From contig NZ_CP065139.1 of NCBI RefSeq assembly GCF_015693305.1, forward strand, positions 558,001 through 622,000: DNA of 64,000 bases. Reading direction: 5' to 3'. Positions within the stretch are counted from its first letter, which is position 1. Every line of letters starts with the position of its first letter. The DNA comes from Sphingobium sp. Cam5-1. GTDB taxonomy: Bacteria > Pseudomonadota > Alphaproteobacteria > Sphingomonadales > Sphingomonadaceae. Below are positions 1-9,274 of this stretch, in pieces. The translations under genes and the position numbers were made by a program. Under the pieces are notes generated by a model that was not told the origin of the DNA, did not search any database, and saw only the letters and a list, made by a program, of their open reading frames with translations.

Positions 1-1
1 C

Positions 2-913
2 ACCTATATCGGCGTTGTCCTCGGCCTGACCGGCGGCGCAGCCGTGGCCGCCATGGGGGGCTGGCGCTGGGCCTTTTTCGCGCTCGCCATTCCCGGCTTC
101 CCCCTGGCGCTGCTGCTCTGGCTCACCGGCCCCCGCCGCAGCAAGGCGGCGCAAGTGCCCAGCGACGAGCCATCCGAAAGCCTGTGGCGCGCCATCCGCC
201 GCTGCTGGGGGATACCCTCGCTGCGTCTGTTGGGGCTCGGCGTCGGAACGTTCAATATATTCGGCTATGCCGCCGCCATCTGGACGCCCGCCTTCTTCAT
301 GCGCTCCCACGGCATGACCCTTGTCGAGGCAGGCACTTGGCTCGGCATCGGCGCGGCGACCGGCGGCATCACGGGCAGCCTGCTGAGCGGCGTCATCGTG
401 GACCGCCTGCGCGTCCGTGGCGAAGCCTGGCAACTGCGCGTGCCCGCCATCGCATTCCTCCTCGCCTTCCCGATCTTCATTGTCATGTTCACCCTGCCGG
501 GTGGCGCAGCCGTGCAGATCGGCCGCCTGCGCGTCCCTGGCGTCGCGTTGCTTTCCATCCTCACCGGCATGATGGCAGCGATGTGGGCAGGCCCCTCCTT
601 CGGCGCCGCCGCCCGCCTCGTCCTGCCGCATCAACGGGCGCAGGCAACGGCGATGCTCGTCGTCATCATCAACGTGATCGGCAGCGCATTTGGCCCGGTG
701 ATAGGCGGGGTCGTCAGCGACTTGCTGGCCGATCGGTTCGGCGCCGAATCCCTCCGCGTCAGCCTCTTCTCGCTTTCGGTGCTGACAATTTTCGGCGGCC
801 TGCTTTTCGGGCGGGCATCGGTCCACTATCCCCACGACCTGACCCGCGTCGGCCGCATGGACGAGGGGGCATCACCGCTCGGCCAAGGGAAGCTGAAAGA
901 ATCGACGCTCTGA
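2..913 (+). CDS. MFS transporter, C-terminal part (5' end outside window)
   Basis: The frame is already open at the first base, so the start lies to the left; about 303 residues are visible. The protein alternates hydrophobic helices with short basic loops (GGWRWAFFALAIPG, then about eight further membrane segments) and has the loop GVIVDRLRVRG, which resembles the D-R-x-G-R signature of major facilitator transporters. It probably moves a small organic acid or similar substrate across the inner membrane. It ends 23 bases before an SDR gene and appears to head an operon with that SDR, an alcohol dehydrogenase and a flavoprotein, so it is likely the uptake step for that set. Substrate unknown. 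Confidence 0.85.
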   Translation, partial: TYIGVVLGLTGGAAVAAMGGWRWAFFALAIPGFPLALLLWLTGPRRSKAAQVPSDEPSESLWRAIRRCWGIPSLRLLGLGVGTFNIFGYAAAIWTPAFFMRSHGMTLVEAGTWLGIGAATGGITGSLLSGVIVDRLRVRGEAWQLRVPAIAFLLAFPIFIVMFTLPGGAAVQIGRLRVPGVALLSILTGMMAAMWAGPSFGAAARLVLPHQRAQATAMLVVIINVIGSAFGPVIGGVVSDLLADRFGAESLRVSLFSLSVLTIFGGLLFGRASVHYPHDLTRVGRMDEGASPLGQGKLKESTL

Positions 914-936
914 TCGCAGGGACAGGAGAAGACATC

Positions 937-1611
937 ATGAAAACGCACGCGATCGTAACCGGCGCTGCTGGCATATTGGGCCAGGCCGTAACCCAAGCGC
1001 TGACACAGGCAGGCTATAAGGTAACGGGCATCGACCGCGCCGATAGCGCAGGCGCCGCGACGCAGGGCACCTATCTGGGCGGTATCGACCTGACCGACGC
1101 TGAAGCAACGGCGGCGGCCGTTAACAAGGCGATCGACGCCAACGGCCCTGTCGCAGCCCTCGTCAATGTCGCAGGCACCTTCCGCTGGGAAACCGTCGCG
1201 GATGGTGATGTCGCGACCTGGGCGAGCCTGTTCGACATCAACCTGCGCACCGCCGTCAACACCGTCCGCGCTGCCCTCCCCTCACTGCGCGACGGCGGCG
1301 GCGCCATCGTCAGCATCGGCGCGGCCTCCGCGATCAAGGCAGGGGCAGGCATGGGCGCCTATGCCGCCAGCAAGGCGGGCATCGCCAAGCTCACCGAAGC
1401 ACTGGCCGAGGAAGAAAAGGACAATGGCATTCGCGTCAACGCGGTCCAGCCTTCCATCATCGACACGCCAGCCAACCGCGCCGACATGAGCGACGCGGAC
1501 TTCAGCCGCTGGGTGTCCCCCGCGCAGGTCGCCAGCGTCATCGCCTTCCTCCTGTCGGACGGGGCGGCCGCGGTCACCGGCGCCTGCATCCCCGTGACGG
1601 GGCGCTGCTGA
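937..1611 (+). CDS. SDR family oxidoreductase
   Basis: A 224-residue classical short-chain dehydrogenase. It has the N-terminal cofactor motif TGAAGILG (residues about 8-15), the NVAG stretch, and the catalytic YAASK pair after a conserved serine (SIGAAS). The C-terminus GACIPVTGRC is a variant of the usual VDGG ending. It should oxidise or reduce a hydroxyl/keto group with NAD(P). AGGAG lies 8-12 bases before the ATG. The stop codon shares one base with the start of the downstream alcohol dehydrogenase (TGATG), so the two are probably translationally coupled. Substrate not predictable. Confidence 0.9.
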   Translation: MKTHAIVTGAAGILGQAVTQALTQAGYKVTGIDRADSAGAATQGTYLGGIDLTDAEATAAAVNKAIDANGPVAALVNVAGTFRWETVADGDVATWASLFDINLRTAVNTVRAALPSLRDGGGAIVSIGAASAIKAGAGMGAYAASKAGIAKLTEALAEEEKDNGIRVNAVQPSIIDTPANRADMSDADFSRWVSPAQVASVIAFLLSDGAAAVTGACIPVTGRC

Positions 1612-2633
1612 TGCGCGCCGCCGTCTTTCGCGGAGCCGGTCAGCCGCTCGCCATCGAAACCGTCGCCGATCCAGTGCCTGCTGCTGATCAGGTCATCCTT
1701 GAAGTCGCCAATGCCGGGATTTGCGGGTCAGACCTGCACATGGCGGAAAGCGCCCATACGCCCTCGGGCCTCATATTGGGGCATGAGTTCGCCGGCACCA
1801 TCGCCGCGCTCGGCCGCGACGTCAAAGGCCCATGGAAAGTCGGCGACCGCGTCACCGCCCTTCCGCTGAACGCCTGCCATCACTGCCCAGCCTGCGATGC
1901 GGATTTACCCGCGCTCTGCTCGACCAACCTGTTCACCGGCACCAACCTCCTCGCGCAGGGTGCCTATGCCCAGCTTGTGACAGCCCGCGCCGACATGGTC
2001 CAGCGCCTGCCCGAAGGCGTCACCCTGGAGGAAGGCGCGCTGGTCGAGCCGCTCGCCGTCGGCCACCATATCGTGTCCCTGGCCCACATGCCGAAGGATG
2101 CAGCCGTTCTAGTGCTCGGCGCTGGCCCCATCGGCATTGCGGTCGCCCTGTTCGCCCGCCACGCCGGTGCCCGCCATGTGGTGGTGAGCGAGCGCTCTCC
2201 CGAACGCCGCGCGCTGGCGCAGCAGGTCGGCGCCACCGCCGTCATCGATCCGCAGGCGCAGGACGTCGCCGCCGCCTTCGCCCAGGCAACCGGCGAAAAT
2301 GCGCCCCGGATCATCTTCGAATGCATCGGCGTTCCCGGCATCTTCAACCAGGCGATGCAGCTCGCCGCCGTCCGCGCGCAGATCATCGTCGCGGGCGTCG
2401 TGATGCATGACGAAACGATCACCCCCGTCATCGCGCTCGGCAAGGAACTGACCATCCGCTACAGCCAGGCCTACAACGAACGGGATTTCGAAGCGGTGAT
2501 CCACGCCATCGCGACCGGCGCGATCAAGCCAAAGCCCATCCACACCTCCACCGTCAGTCTGGATGAACTGCCCGCCGCCTTTGAGGCGCTGCGCAGCCAG
2601 CCGCGCGAATGCAAGGTGCTGATCCGCCCCTGA
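1611..2633 (+). CDS. Zinc-dependent alcohol dehydrogenase (MDR family)
   Basis: A 340-residue medium-chain dehydrogenase of the threonine/sorbitol/butanediol dehydrogenase type. Visible ligands for the catalytic zinc are C38, the GHE motif (H58, E59) and E146. Four cysteines (C89, C92, C95, C103) form the structural zinc site. The Rossmann motif GAGPIG is at about 170-175. It should interconvert a secondary alcohol and ketone with NAD(P). The gene overlaps the upstream SDR by one base and so belongs to the same operon. The exact substrate is not evident. Confidence 0.92.
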   Translation: MRAAVFRGAGQPLAIETVADPVPAADQVILEVANAGICGSDLHMAESAHTPSGLILGHEFAGTIAALGRDVKGPWKVGDRVTALPLNACHHCPACDADLPALCSTNLFTGTNLLAQGAYAQLVTARADMVQRLPEGVTLEEGALVEPLAVGHHIVSLAHMPKDAAVLVLGAGPIGIAVALFARHAGARHVVVSERSPERRALAQQVGATAVIDPQAQDVAAAFAQATGENAPRIIFECIGVPGIFNQAMQLAAVRAQIIVAGVVMHDETITPVIALGKELTIRYSQAYNERDFEAVIHAIATGAIKPKPIHTSTVSLDELPAAFEALRSQPRECKVLIRP

Positions 2634-2800
2634 ACCGTCATCCTTGCACGCTAAAATCGCCCGCCAGCTACGCAAGAAGTTGACATTATGGCCGGGAAGG
2701 GCACAGTTCGCGTGAATATTGCGGGAGGGGATTGGCGCAGCGGCCTGATGGCGGCAGCGCTCCCCGTCCGCTTTGGAACCCGGATCGGAATGGGGCTATA

Positions 2801-4489
2801 ATGAGCAATTGGGACAAGGAAGTCGACATTCTGGTGGTGGGGTCGGGCGCGGGCGGCCTGCTCGCGGGCCTCGTCGGCGCACACAACCGCGCCGAAGTGC
2901 TGATCGTTGAAAAGGCTGACCTTTGGGGCGGCACGTCGGCCACATCGGGCGGCGGCATCTGGATCCCGGGCAGCGACGTCGCGAAAGCGGCAGGCTTTGA
3001 AGATGATCTCGACAACGCCTTCACCTATCTGCGCGGCCTTTCGGCGGACAATGTTCCGGACGAAAATATCCGTGCCTATGTCGATAATGCAGCGCCCATG
3101 CTGCGCTGGGTCATGGCGAACACGCCGGTCCAGTACATGGCCTTCCCCTATCCCGATTATCATGCGGAAAATCCCGGCGGGTCGGCGCAGGGCTATCGCA
3201 CCCATCTGCCCATGCCCCTCGATGGCAAGCCGCTCGGCAAGGAAATCCGCACCCTGCGCTTCGCCTCGCCTGCGGCCAGCCTGTTCGGCTATCTCAACTG
3301 GCACTTCAGCGAAACGAGCGAACTGCTCTACCGCACAAAGGGCTGGATGAAGAACCTCGTCGTCAACATGTCGCGCTACTGGCTCGACCTCCCCTTCCGC
3401 CTGACTTCGCGCAAGGATCGCCGCCTGACGCTCGGCAATGCGCTGACCGGCGGCCTGCGCATGGCTCTCGACAAGGCGGGCGTGCCCGTCTGGCTCAACA
3501 CCCCGCTCAGCGAACTGATCCGCGAAGATGGCCGCGTCACCGGTGCCGTGGTCGAAAAGGATGGCAAGCCCTACCGCATCGGCGTGCGCAAGGGCGTCGT
3601 CCTCGCCGCTGGCGGCTTCGACAAGAACCAGACGATGCGCGACGCCAACTCGCCCCTCTATCCGACCTCGCGCTATTCGGGCGGCGTGACCAGCAATACC
3701 GGCGACGCCATCCGCGCGGGCGAAGCGGTCGGCGCGACCATGCTGAACCTGCAATCGGCCTGGGCCGCGCCGGTCTTCTATGTCCCCGGCGAGGATCGCG
3801 GGCGCCTATGCACCGTCGAGCGCGCGCTCCCCGGCTGCCTCATGGTCAACCAAAGCGGCAAGCGCTACCTCAACGAAGCCGCCTCCTACCATATCGTCGG
3901 CCAGCAAATGGCCCGGCGGGAAGCGGAACATAATGACGCCAGCCCCAGCTGGATGATCTTCGACCACACATATCGCCATAAATTCCCGATGGGTCCGCTC
4001 TACCCGCTCATGCCGACGTTCATCCATAACAAGGGCGTGCGCAGCATCCTGAAACAGGGCCGCTCGATCGAGGAACTGGCTGGCAAGATCGGCATCGATC
4101 CTGCGGCCCTATCGGCCACCATCGCCCAGTTCAACACCCATGCGGCCAAGGGCGAAGACCCCGAATTCCACCGCGGCGAAGCGGCCTATGACAAAATGTA
4201 TGGCGACTTCCGCCACGGCCCCAATCCCTGCCTGCGCCCACTCGACAAGGGTCCCTTCTACGCCATGCCCATCTATCCCGGCGACATCGGCACCAATGGC
4301 GGCCTGCTCACTAATGCAAAGGCGCAGGTTCTGGACGACGCAGGCGCGCCGATCACCGGCCTGTACGCAGTCGGCAACAACGCCGCATCAGCCATGGGCG
4401 AAAGCTATCCCGGCGCAGGCGTCACCATCGGCCCCGCAATGACCTTCGCCTATGTCGCTGCTCGCGACATGACGGGCGGGAACGCCTGA
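2801..4489 (+). CDS. FAD-dependent 3-ketosteroid delta1-dehydrogenase-like protein
   Basis: A 562-residue flavoprotein of the fumarate reductase/KSTD family. The N-terminal dinucleotide motif GSGAGG (14-19), the FAD-ribose acid E37 and the segment GGTSATSGGGIW are typical of KSTD-type enzymes, as is the late motif GESYPGAG. Such enzymes introduce a double bond into a cyclic ketone; whether the substrate here is a steroid or another cyclic ketone is inference. The start at 2801 is chosen because the FAD motif then lies the usual dozen residues from the N-terminus; an upstream in-frame start would add 23 residues without family support. A TTGACA at 2678 in the 167-base gap could be a separate promoter. 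Confidence 0.85.
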   Translation: MSNWDKEVDILVVGSGAGGLLAGLVGAHNRAEVLIVEKADLWGGTSATSGGGIWIPGSDVAKAAGFEDDLDNAFTYLRGLSADNVPDENIRAYVDNAAPMLRWVMANTPVQYMAFPYPDYHAENPGGSAQGYRTHLPMPLDGKPLGKEIRTLRFASPAASLFGYLNWHFSETSELLYRTKGWMKNLVVNMSRYWLDLPFRLTSRKDRRLTLGNALTGGLRMALDKAGVPVWLNTPLSELIREDGRVTGAVVEKDGKPYRIGVRKGVVLAAGGFDKNQTMRDANSPLYPTSRYSGGVTSNTGDAIRAGEAVGATMLNLQSAWAAPVFYVPGEDRGRLCTVERALPGCLMVNQSGKRYLNEAASYHIVGQQMARREAEHNDASPSWMIFDHTYRHKFPMGPLYPLMPTFIHNKGVRSILKQGRSIEELAGKIGIDPAALSATIAQFNTHAAKGEDPEFHRGEAAYDKMYGDFRHGPNPCLRPLDKGPFYAMPIYPGDIGTNGGLLTNAKAQVLDDAGAPITGLYAVGNNAASAMGESYPGAGVTIGPAMTFAYVAARDMTGGNA

Positions 4490-4572
4490 TCCTGACAAGC
4501 TGGAGAAATAGCGCGCACGGCTGACCGGAAACGGCAGCTTGTGCGCCATTTTCTCATCCATTTACCCAACAT

Positions 4573-4600
4573 CCGTTCGGGCTGAGCCTGTCGAAGCCCT
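4573..4600. repeat. Solitary sphingomonad-type intergenic repeat
   Basis: The stretch beginning ccgttcgggctgagcctg and ending cgaagccct, between convergent genes, matches a short dispersed intergenic repeat that I recall as very common in sphingomonad genomes. Only one copy of this form was noticed in the window. It sits between two converging stop codons, where such repeats usually lie. Confidence 0.45.
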
Positions 4601-4648
4601 TTCCTTCCCTTTAAAGCCACCATTGAGGCACTATCAGCGCCCCTGATC

Positions 4649-5110
4649 TCACCCGCCACCCATCGCCCGCGCCTCATTTGTAACCACCCGCCGCCATTCA
4701 ATCCGCACCAGATCATCGCCCATCGCCGCCTCCAGGAACAACCGGTCGCCCTCAAACGCATAATGGCGCGGCTGTTCTGATCCGATCCAGTCCGGATACC
4801 ATGCGCCATCGACATGGTGCGTGATGATCCCCGCTTCCGCATCGATCGAAAAGCGCCCGAAATAGCCGCTATAGCCGCGCATCGACGCCCCAAGCGCCGC
4901 GTCGCTCACCTGATAGACGCTGGGCTCGCCGAACTTCGGCCGGTTCGCCTGCATCAGGTGACAGCTCATATGCCCGTCGGCGCTGTACATGATCTGACCG
5001 ACCGCATCCGTGCCGAAGGGATGATCCTGCGTGCCATCGGCATGAAAGGTCGTCCACAGCACCAGCTGCCACCCGCCAACAAAGGCGGCAAAGGCCTCTT
5101 GCGTACTCAT
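4649..5110 (-). CDS. Lipocalin-like domain protein
   Basis: A 153-residue soluble protein that looks like the Lipocalin_5 family (small beta-barrel proteins, function mostly unknown): an early GGWQL motif, then HADGTQDHPFG, YSADGHMSCHL, and alternating strands with YSGYFGRFSID and a C-terminal RIEWRRV strand. These proteins are often found beside catabolic genes in alphaproteobacteria. The start MSTQEAF was chosen because it places the first strand about ten residues in, as in relatives; a longer frame upstream has no such support. It faces the KSTD-like gene and lies downstream of the TonB receptor 1 terminator, so it probably has its own promoter. Confidence 0.75.
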   Translation of the reverse strand: MSTQEAFAAFVGGWQLVLWTTFHADGTQDHPFGTDAVGQIMYSADGHMSCHLMQANRPKFGEPSVYQVSDAALGASMRGYSGYFGRFSIDAEAGIITHHVDGAWYPDWIGSEQPRHYAFEGDRLFLEAAMGDDLVRIEWRRVVTNEARAMGGG

Positions 5111-5220
5111 GTCGTTACGCCTCAGCCGCTCGGGCAACCCATTCACAGCCATTTCTCGCCCTCTCCCCGGTTCGTCCTGTCGATACCGATGATGGCCCAG
5201 ACGCCCCCCATGTCCACAAA

Positions 5221-5247
5221 GAAAAAGGGCCGGGTTTCCCCGGCCCT
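5221..5247 (-). terminator. Rho-independent terminator after TonB receptor 1
   Basis: Arms AGGGCCGGG (5226-5234) and CCCGGCCCT (5239-5247) are perfect complements around a four-base loop. On the minus strand the stem is followed by a run of five T. It begins seven bases after the receptor stop codon. Confidence 0.88.
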
Positions 5248-5253
5248 CCCTAA

Positions 5254-7815
5254 TCATTCTCCGCCGAAGCGATATTTCAGGCGCAGCCCGTACATGCGGG
5301 GTTCGCCATACAGGCTCGTTTGATACAACAACCCACCCTGCTGATACACATTGCTGTTGCTGATCCGGTAGAGCTTGTTGGTCGCATTGGTGACGAACAG
5401 CCCCACATCGAACCCGCTGCCCGCAACGCCGTTCCAGTCGAGCGACATGTTGAGCAGGCCAAAGGCTTCCAGATAGGCGCCCGGCTGTTGCGCGGGCACA
5501 TTGCCTGGATCAGTGTATTGACGCGAGCTGTGCGAATAGTTCGCGAAGAAGTTCAGCTCACCCATGTCGTCGCCCATCGGCACCGTAGCATTGGCATGAA
5601 TGCTCCAGATATAGGGCGACACATATTGGAACGGCAAACAGCTCAGGTCCACCGTACCACCAGGCGCCACGCCGCCGTTGCAGCCAAAGCCACCCGTCGA
5701 CGTGGTGAACTCATATTTCTTATACTTCGCATCGGTGTGGCTGAAGTTGCCGCCGATCTCCAGGCCCTTGAACGGCTGCATCGACGCTTCGACCTCGACA
5801 CCCTTGATCCGCGCATCGGCGTTCCGGATGACCGCGCCGCCAGCAGCCGACACCGGATTAAAGTCCGCGCCCGCCCGCTGGATGTCCTTGTAATCCAGCA
5901 GGTAAGCGCTGGTGTTCAGGCGGAACGGCACATCGGCAATCCGGAAGTCGGCTTTAAAGCCAGCTTCGTAGGATGTGACTGTTTCCGGCTGGAAAGTGCG
6001 GGTATTGGTGAACACGGCCTGCTGGTTGAAGCCGCCTGCCTTGTACCCACGGCTCACCTTGCCGAACAACAGCACGTCGCGCATCACCTTGTAATCGAGA
6101 CCGATCAGCCAAGTCGAAGCCTTGCTGTTCAGTTCCGCGGTATAGGTGCAATCCGCAAGGGCAGTCCCGATCGGTACGACCGCGCCGGTCGAACCGCACT
6201 TTGCGGTCGCGCCCCCAATCTGCGGCAGGAAAGCGGTCGCGAAACCGCGGATCTTGTCCCAGGTGTGGCGATAGCCGCCGGTCAGGCGCAGGCTCTCCAG
6301 AGCAGGCGAGACCGCTCCAAAGTCGAACGTCGCCTGCGCATAGAGCGCCTTGGACGTCTGCGTCGTGCCATAGGTGCTGTAGTTCGCCGGGCACACGGCG
6401 ATGCCTGGCGTATCGACGTTTGTCCCCGTGAACGCCGCCGGGCAATAGACGATCGCGGCGCCAACCTGCTTACCGCTCGGCCGCTGGTCATAATAGAAGC
6501 CGCCGACCGTGTAGGTCAGGTGCCTGTCCAGCGTGGTGCCCTGCAACTGCAATTCTTCCGTGAACTGCTTCAGGTCGTCGCGGGGGAAGCCCGGATCGGA
6601 CGCGTTGAAATAGGTGAGAGGTGTATTGTCGCCGGGCAGAACCACCTGGCCCGGAGCGGGGAGGCGGTTGGGATCGACGTCATGCTGCTGCAGGATCGTG
6701 CCGTCGCTGTCATAGGCATAGTCCAGCTTCAGCTTCTGGAAGCTGACGATGTTACGCAGCGTCAATTCGTCGCTCAACTCGATATCGGTCGTGTTCGAAA
6801 CGCCCCAGGTCTTGGTGCGCGAGAAAATATCGATGCCCAGCGCGGTCTGGCGCGGACCCAGCGCGTCCGCCTGTGCTGTCGCCGCGCGGTAGACATCGCA
6901 CGATGCGATAGCGCCAGGAATGGTCGCGCCTTCATAGCAAAGGTTAAGCGCAGACAGACCGGCGATGTTGAAGCCCTTGTGAACGAAACCCGCGCCATTA
7001 TTTTTGGAGTTCGCGCCATAGATCATCGTGTAGTTTTCGATGGTCTCGGTCGGCTTGAAGGTGATGCCGATGCGACCCGAATACCAATGTTCGTTGTCGC
7101 GATCCTTGTTCCACACGACATCGCGCGTAAAGCCGTCGCGATCATGGAACGCGCCCACGACGCGGACCAGCAGCTTGTCCTCGATCAGCGGAACATTGAC
7201 CGCGCCTTCGACATAACGGCGGTCATAATTGCCGATCTCACCCTTGATCCAGCCGCCAAAATTGTTGGTCGGCTTCTTGGGCACCAGCAGCACCGCGCCG
7301 CCGGTCGTGTTGCGACCGAACAGCGTGCCCTGCGGGCCGGAAAGAACCTGCAAATTCTCCAGATCGACGAAGTTGCCGGGTCCGCCCTGCTGGCTGAGCG
7401 TGATGCCAGCGGGCAGCGGCACTTCGTTCATATACACGACGACGCCCGGCGAGGCCTGGAAAGTCGCGCCTTGGCCGCGAATGGTGAAGGATTGCGAATC
7501 ACGCGAACCATTGCCGTTGGGACCGACGACCAGCGACGGCACGCTCGCCTGAAGATCCTGTTCCTTGGCGATACCCTGCTGTTCCAGCCGGTCGGGCGAG
7601 AAAGCAGTGATGGCGATCGGAACGTCCTGGTTGCGTTCCTGACGACGGTTGGCCGTGACGATGATGTCGGCAATGCCACCATCCTGCTCGGCCGCCTGCG
7701 GCTGTGCTTCGGTCTGGGCCAGGGCCGCCGGAGCAAACATTGTAACGGCAACACCAGCCATCATGCTGGTGGCAAGCAGCGGCAACCGCCGCCGCGCGCG
7801 GATAACAGACGACAT
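5254..7815 (-). CDS. TonB-dependent outer-membrane receptor 1
   Basis: An 853-residue receptor: cleavable signal peptide of about 33 residues ending AALAQ, a likely TonB box DIIVTA (about 50-55), plug domain with FTIRGQG and GPQGTLFGRNTTGG (about 60-180), then a long beta-barrel ending in the outer-membrane signature YRFGGE. It should import a scarce substrate through the outer membrane using TonB energy. AGGAG sits about eight bases before the ATG. It is clearly paralogous to the receptor at 54708-57233 (shared DLQASVPSLVVG and QASPGVVVY segments). It is monocistronic by its terminator. No FecI/FecR genes are adjacent, so ECF-type iron regulation is not indicated. Confidence 0.95.
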   Translation of the reverse strand: MSSVIRARRRLPLLATSMMAGVAVTMFAPAALAQTEAQPQAAEQDGGIADIIVTANRRQERNQDVPIAITAFSPDRLEQQGIAKEQDLQASVPSLVVGPNGNGSRDSQSFTIRGQGATFQASPGVVVYMNEVPLPAGITLSQQGGPGNFVDLENLQVLSGPQGTLFGRNTTGGAVLLVPKKPTNNFGGWIKGEIGNYDRRYVEGAVNVPLIEDKLLVRVVGAFHDRDGFTRDVVWNKDRDNEHWYSGRIGITFKPTETIENYTMIYGANSKNNGAGFVHKGFNIAGLSALNLCYEGATIPGAIASCDVYRAATAQADALGPRQTALGIDIFSRTKTWGVSNTTDIELSDELTLRNIVSFQKLKLDYAYDSDGTILQQHDVDPNRLPAPGQVVLPGDNTPLTYFNASDPGFPRDDLKQFTEELQLQGTTLDRHLTYTVGGFYYDQRPSGKQVGAAIVYCPAAFTGTNVDTPGIAVCPANYSTYGTTQTSKALYAQATFDFGAVSPALESLRLTGGYRHTWDKIRGFATAFLPQIGGATAKCGSTGAVVPIGTALADCTYTAELNSKASTWLIGLDYKVMRDVLLFGKVSRGYKAGGFNQQAVFTNTRTFQPETVTSYEAGFKADFRIADVPFRLNTSAYLLDYKDIQRAGADFNPVSAAGGAVIRNADARIKGVEVEASMQPFKGLEIGGNFSHTDAKYKKYEFTTSTGGFGCNGGVAPGGTVDLSCLPFQYVSPYIWSIHANATVPMGDDMGELNFFANYSHSSRQYTDPGNVPAQQPGAYLEAFGLLNMSLDWNGVAGSGFDVGLFVTNATNKLYRISNSNVYQQGGLLYQTSLYGEPRMYGLRLKYRFGGE

Positions 7816-8320
7816 TCACACTCTCCTATGCATATGGTGCAGGGCTGGCGGCGTTCTCACCGCAACCCCGATCCTCTCCACTGTGTTTTTTGGTTAAGCT
7901 GATCGGCGCCACAGGGCCGAAACAGCCCCGCCTCCGCCGACATGGCGATGGTTCAGGCGGCTGCGTCGATGTTCGAAATGGATGGTGCCGCGGCTTCTTC
8001 GTCACCGTTCATCTTACGATGTCATGCAGGCCGCACTCTAACTCCCCCTTTTTTAAGGTCCGTGCCCCACCCCGTTCCCCGGTGTGTTGTGTAAGCACTC
8101 ACTTTCACAGGCCTATTAACATGCCATGTTGTGAAATCAATATCCCCACCGCTGCCAATTCTGCATTTCATTCATTATTTTCAGAACAACATCCCAATCT
8201 TCCACCGACTGGAAAGCAGATCAAATGCCTCCCATGTGGTAATTCTCCTACGTCAGGATCACACCGTTACAGAAATGCGTAGAACCGCACTCCCCGCTAG
8301 CGTCACCACGCCTCGCGCCT
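7816..8320. other. 505-bp divergent intergenic region
   Basis: No gene recognised. It separates divergent TonB receptor 1 and the epimerase, so it must hold both promoters. The part around 8100-8240 is visibly poorer in GC than the rest of the window. It contains the palindrome at 8118-8130. The GTTGA-N6-TCAAC operator found elsewhere is absent here. Confidence 0.6.
8118..8130. promoter_or_regulatory. Possible operator palindrome
   Basis: AACATG-C-CATGTT is a perfect 6-1-6 inverted repeat between the divergent TonB receptor 1 and epimerase genes. Position and symmetry suit a dimeric regulator, but a single short palindrome could occur by chance. Confidence 0.3.
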
Positions 8321-9262
8321 ATGCATCGGACCATGGCATCATCTTCCCCCCTGCAAGGACGCAAGATCCTGATCACCGGCCCCGCTGGCCAGATCGCCTT
8401 CCCCCTCGCCCGTTCCCTCGCTCTTTCCAACGAAGTCTGGGGCATCGCCCGCTGCAGCGATCCCACGCAACGGCAGGAGGTTGAAGAAGCGGGGATCAGA
8501 ACCCTGGCCATCGATCTCCGGCAGCCCGACTTTTCCGATCTCCCGCGCGACTTCACGCATCTCCTGCATCTCGCCGCCTCGGTCGAGGGAAGCGATTGCG
8601 ATCAGGCGATCACCACCAATGCGGAAGGAACCGGCCTGCTCCTGTCCCACTGCCGCAATGTGGAGGCGGCGCTGATCATGTCGACCGTCGCCATCTACAA
8701 ACCGCACCCCGACCCACGCCACGCCTATGGCGAAACTGATCCATTAGGCGATGCCATGCTTCCAGGCATGACCGCCTATTCAGTCGCCAAAATCGCGCAG
8801 GAAGCGGTTGCCCGGTATTGCGCGCGGGAGTTCGGTATATCCACAATCCTCGCCCGGATGGGCGCATCCTATGGCCCGCGCGGAGGGTTGCCGACGCTGG
8901 TCGCACAAGCCGTGGCGGAAGGCCGACCGTGGCTCACGCGATCCGATCCTTGCCCCTATAATCCGATCCATGACGATGATCTGCTCGCTCAACTGCCAGC
9001 CCTCCTCGATGCCGCAAGCGTCCCCGCGACAATCGTCAATTGGGCAGGCGACGACATGGTGAGCGTGCAGGATATGGCCGCCTATGCCGGAAGCCTGATC
9101 GGCGTCCCCGCGCGTGTCGAAATCGTCCCCGCACCCGGCGCACAACCCGGCTCGGGCGTCGACAACATGCGACGCCTCGCCATCACCGGGCCATGCCAGG
9201 TCAACTGGCGCGAAGGCTTGCGCCGCGTCATGACGCAGCTTTACCCTGACAGGATAACATGA
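8321..9262 (+). CDS. NAD-dependent epimerase/dehydratase family protein
   Basis: A 313-residue extended-SDR protein. The cofactor loop is GPAGQIA (about 20-26) in place of GxxGxxG, so the last glycine is replaced by alanine. Later come HLAASVEGS, the catalytic YSVAK pair, and ARMGASYGPRGG, typical of nucleotide-sugar epimerase-like proteins. Such proteins act on sugar nucleotides or, in catabolic clusters, on small hydroxy-ketones. The ATG at 8333 is an equally possible start. The next gene begins 12 bases after the stop, so the two form an operon. Confidence 0.8.
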   Translation: MHRTMASSSPLQGRKILITGPAGQIAFPLARSLALSNEVWGIARCSDPTQRQEVEEAGIRTLAIDLRQPDFSDLPRDFTHLLHLAASVEGSDCDQAITTNAEGTGLLLSHCRNVEAALIMSTVAIYKPHPDPRHAYGETDPLGDAMLPGMTAYSVAKIAQEAVARYCAREFGISTILARMGASYGPRGGLPTLVAQAVAEGRPWLTRSDPCPYNPIHDDDLLAQLPALLDAASVPATIVNWAGDDMVSVQDMAAYAGSLIGVPARVEIVPAPGAQPGSGVDNMRRLAITGPCQVNWREGLRRVMTQLYPDRIT

Positions 9263-9274
9263 AGGAGAGTGAAC

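Noticed and set aside
2678..2706. TTGACA upstream of the KSTD-like gene as a defined promoter
   Set aside because: No convincing -10 box at proper distance; mentioned only with the gene.
5320..7902. An open frame of about 860 codons antisense to TonB receptor 1
   Set aside because: GC-rich coding DNA often leaves the antisense frame open; the translation has no recognisable domain or signal peptide, while the minus strand gives a full receptor with signal peptide and terminator.
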